A stretch of DNA of 64,000 bases, taken from positions 5,477,041-5,541,040 of the forward strand of contig OY741279.1 in NCBI GenBank assembly GCA_963514095.1. Direction: 5' to 3'. The translations under genes were made by a program, and so were the position numbers. A model generated the notes under the pieces. It made no database searches. It saw only the letters and a list, made by a program, of their open reading frames with translations, and was not told the origin of the DNA. This DNA is from Eutrigla gurnardus. Lineage: Eukaryota > Chordata > Actinopteri > Perciformes > Triglidae. The number at the start of each line of letters is the position of its first letter. The stretch's first letter is position 1. Positions 60,761 through 64,000 of the stretch are shown piece by piece.

Positions 60761-62303
60761 AAAAAGAGGGAATTTTGAAAGGTCTGGCTTTAAAAGGGAT
60801 ATACTGTGGGGGAGTTAAGTGGTACGAAAAGTGGCAAATGGCTTCAATTCTGAACTTGCATGGCTGAAAGAGAAATAATAATTCTAACCATTCACAGCCT
60901 CCATAGAAATCATAGCATGCAGAAAAGTTGATCCTCCATAGGACTGTATTTGTCTTTTATCTCTTGTAGAAGGAAAATATCACAAAGTGGTCTTTAATCT
61001 TTAATTGCTACATTTTTTTTTGTCAGAATCAAATCTCTGCTGGCAGAAAAAAAAACTTTGTTTGACAAAAGCCCTGCTGTATCTGGTATAATGAGGCTGC
61101 ATGAAATCCAGACTCCAAAACCCCATTTCATTGACTTTATACTTGACGATTCAGAGCTGCTGGAGCATGCAGAACAAAAAAATAAATAAACCTTGGAGAA
61201 AGGGCTTTCAGGTGGTGGTAAAAATTGAGGTTTATTTTCTTTAAAATGTATATTTAATACCAGCATATGCAGTTGTCAATTCTTCTCTCACTCTCAACTG
61301 TCTCTCACCTCACTCCTCAGCCAATTATGGGAAGACGAAAGGAGGGAAAGTGGAGAAACATTTCTTCCAAAAATGTGATGTTCCATCTGCTCTGTAATAA
61401 TACAGTTCAGGGTTCTGTGTACGATGAGAAAGAGCAGACTCTCGAGTTATCTGTAATAGGAAATGTGTGTGTATGTGTGTGTGTGTCTGTTGGCGTGTTG
61501 CAAACTAATGAGTGCAGATCCAGATGGAGGAGCTGCCAGTAGGGTTAAAGAACACTTTGATTTTATTTAATCTTTTGTTTCCTTCAACAGCATGCTTGCC
61601 TACATTGATTATTAGAATATACTGGGGAACCGCTGCAGATATATATTCCCCGTGTCTCTCCGCAGCTCTGATCCTGCTGGGAGCCTCTCTGACACCTGGC
61701 TTTTCTTGAAATATGTGCCGTTCTGAATTCTAATTGTCAGAAAAGGAAGCCGTTTGTTATCCATAGACCTCTCATCAACTGTGTCCGTTCTACAATCGAT
61801 GTCACGGCGGAGGCAGGAAGCAGCGCTGGGAGGCTCGATCATGTCCCACCGTTGTGTAGCGGGGGTGCACGTCTTCCAAGCATTCATCCTTTCGTAGATG
61901 AAAAAACTATTAGGAATGTCCCTCAAAAAGTATCACCCCTTGGTATAAAGGTGTAGCTGTAGTATTGCATTTTAATTCCACCAGATTTTTAATGAATATT
62001 ATCTGTTTCCCAGAGGATTCTCCCTCAACAACCTCCACAGGCCCCTCAACACCCGTCGGAGGTTCTATGTGCTCATAGAACCAGAGTTATAAGACCTGGT
62101 CACGGCAAAACGTCCCACCGTGGGTTCTCACAAAATATCGGCATGTTACCCTGGAAACGTGGTGACACAAGGGGTACTTGAAGAGATAACTGGTGAACCA
62201 CAGTCACTGTCAAGCTAACTAGCTAGCCAGGTACATGCTAATGCCAGGGAGTCACAATTGTCCATTTTAATAGATCTTCATCCAATAAAGAAAAACTCAT
62301 CAA
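60761..62303. other. Unassigned sequence with one short hairpin
   Basis: A short TG-rich patch lies at 61464-61488. At 62061-62082 GGTTCTATG and CATAGAACC form a perfect 9-bp stem with a TGCT loop. No gene is recognised. Confidence 0.5.
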
Positions 62304-62845
62304 GATGGATGGATTGATGGATGGGTAGGTAGGTAGGAAGGTAGGTAGGTAGGAAGGTAGGTATGTATGTAGGAAGGATGGGTGGGTGGATGGGTAGGTA
62401 GGTAGGTAGGTAGGTAGGTAGGTAGGTAGGAAGGAAGGAAGGAAGGAAGGAAGGAAGGAAGGAAGGAAGGAAGGAAGGAAGGAAGGAAGGAAGGAAGGAT
62501 GGATGGGTGGGTGGGTGGATGGGTAGGTAGGTAGGTAGGTAGGTAGGTAGGTAGGTAGGTAGGTAGGTAGGTAGGTAGGTAGGTAGGTAGGATGGATGGA
62601 TGGATGGATGGATGGATGGATGGATGGATGGATGGATGGATGGGTAGGTATGTAGGTAGGTAGGTAGGTTAGACGGATGGATGGATGGATGGATGGGTAG
62701 GTAGGTAGGTAGGTAGGTAGGTAGGTAGGTAGGTAGGTAGGTAGGTAGGTAGGTAGGTAGGTAGGTAGGTAGGTAGGTTAGACGGATGGATGGATGGATG
62801 GATGGATGGATGGATGGATGGATGGATGGATGGATGGATGGATGA
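62304..62845. repeat. Composite GGAT/GGTA/GGAA tetranucleotide array, about 540 bp
   Basis: Blocks in order: mixed GGAT/GGTA/GGAA, a pure GGAA block (about 62430-62496), GGAT/GGGT, a pure GGTA block, a GGAT block, GGTA, then TTAGAC followed by GGAT, a long GGTA block, and TTAGAC followed by GGAT again. The unit GGTA block plus TTAGAC plus GGAT block thus occurs twice (TTAGAC near 62668 and 62778). The 215-codon minus-strand open frame, rich in Tyr-Leu-Pro-Thr and His-Pro-Ser-Ile, is an artefact of a stop-free repeat. Confidence 0.95.
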
Positions 62846-63202
62846 GGATGTATTTGTACCATTAATTTCTGTCTCATAGCATCCTCCATAACAAGCGTGA
62901 CATAATAAAAGTGGATGTTCAACAACTTATCATTTTGGACTCATCATTTAAATCCTTTCACTCAACGATCAGATCTGCCAAGACGGTTTTCTATTGTTCC
63001 ACAGCACAAAGTCAAGTGCAGTTTGACTTCACAACATTGATTTCACTGTAAAGGTTTTGCAACGATCAAGCCCATTGGTTCATCACGACGGCTAAAGTAG
63101 CAGCAAAGTCCAGGTAATTGTTGTGGGTGGTGTCGCCACTTAAACTTTGTTTTTGTAACCACCGTTGGGTCGGGCTGCTGCTCCGGAGAGCAATTGAGGA
63201 TT
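62846..63202. other. Unassigned sequence
   Basis: Nothing recognisable between the tetranucleotide array and the SINE fragment. Confidence 0.5.
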
Positions 63203-63316
63203 CTGTGTCTCACTCGAGGACACTTCAACATGCCGACTGGAGGAGCCGGGGATCGATCCTGCAACCTTGTGATTTAAGGGGGAGCCTCCCTATCCTCTCA
63301 GACACAGCTGCCCCAA
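63203..63316 (-). mobile_element. SINE head fragment, minus strand
   Basis: GAGGACACTTCAACATGCCG, ACTGGAGGAGCCGGGGATCG and CAGACACAGCTGCCCC are the reverse complement of the tRNA-like head of the SINE type seen at 54664-54909. The B-box-like GGATCGATCC is kept. The 3' part is missing. Confidence 0.6.
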
Positions 63317-64000
63317 GTTACATAGCATTTCAGAAGTCTCACGGGTGATTCTATGGTATTATGACGAAACAAATGAAAATGTGCATCACAATTCTGTAGG
63401 CTAGTGTGGATTAAACATGATCTTGTGTGGCCCTGTAATGAAAGCTCATACAGTTCTCATATTTAATCCCCTGCTTATTGTTTTCCTTCACTGGTTACCC
63501 AGAATGTGCCTTCTCTTGTCAAATCACAGACAGTTTAGAGAAGTCTGTGTATCCAGTGTGTTGCATCAACTGCCTCTATATACTCTGCACCATATCCCTC
63601 CCCAAAAAAACAGAAATCTTTCTCCTTTCTCCAGCTGAATGTGTCTGTGTTCCTTGTTTGATGGCAGGGAGGCAGCTGGAGGCAGCCGGAGCTGCTGGCC
63701 CGAGGTTAAGGCAGGCTTGCTCCCACACAAGGAGCCGCTTTTCTCAGGGGGCTGCCACAAATGTTTGCCTCACAAATTAAGAATTCATTTGAAAGTGCTG
63801 GTGCAGAAACTTTCAGGACCAATTACAAATTCTGTCTGAGATACAGTCTCTGGAGACCGGAGGGGGGATCGTAGGCTGGAGGATTTTCTATTTTTAGAAC
63901 CTTAAAATGTCCCCTTGGACAGGTATTTGGAAGAGCCTTGTCTAGATCTAACTAGTAGAATTTTTTCCTTCCTATAACCTTTTTTTTGAAAAACTTTTTT
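63317..64000. other. Unassigned sequence to the window end
   Basis: No gene or repeat recognised; ends in T runs. Confidence 0.55.

Noticed and set aside
62278..62925. Minus-strand open frame of 215 codons
   Set aside because: It is the translation of the GGAT/GGTA/GGAA array.

Overview
The window looks like a gene-poor stretch of a vertebrate nuclear genome, almost certainly a ray-finned (teleost) fish. The case rests on several points. Both strands carry frequent stops and no reading frame that I recognise as a host protein. There are many long (TG)n/(CA)n arrays. The interspersed repeats belong to types I know from fish genomes: tRNA-headed SINEs, decayed LINEs with an L2-like reverse transcriptase, Tc1/mariner-type and other terminal-inverted-repeat MITEs, and GCTAAC-rich or TTTAGCAGA-type dispersed repeats. 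There is no operon structure, ribosome-binding-site pattern, CRISPR array, rRNA, canonical tRNA or recognisable host exon. The region is best read as intergenic DNA or the inside of a very large intron.

Layout. 0-11 kb: the right end of a MITE at the left edge, mostly unassigned sequence, an ACCT-type tetranucleotide array of about 930 bp (7.56-8.49 kb), then a MITE relic carrying an internal tandem expansion of about 69 bp per unit (10.6-11.0 kb). 12-16 kb: a full-length SINE on the minus strand with a target-site duplication, and a short mariner-type MITE. 21-28 kb: two near-complete copies of the same MITE family in opposite orientation flank a (TG)n array and a 25-bp minisatellite next to a probable LINE 3' tail. 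30-31 kb: a duplicated dispersed repeat. 33-42 kb: (CA)n, twin (TG)n arrays and a fold-back element. 42-50 kb: two copies of one dispersed repeat, the second with an AGT-rich array ballooned into a 192-bp higher-order repeat. 50-54 kb: a strong hairpin, TTAGGG-like repeats and a (CT)n tract. 54.6-58.2 kb: the densest transposon cluster, with two SINE types, LINE reverse-transcriptase relics on both strands and inverted arrays of a TATAGT motif. 59.9-64 kb: two more dinucleotide arrays, a composite GGAT/GGTA/GGAA array and a SINE fragment.

No set of genes works together here. The interest lies in repeat biology: a TIR element family with several copies in one window, arrays that grew inside transposons, higher-order periodicity in simple repeats, and inverted-repeat structures. 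I found no convincing new biological system. Family names are from recognition alone and were not checked by any search.
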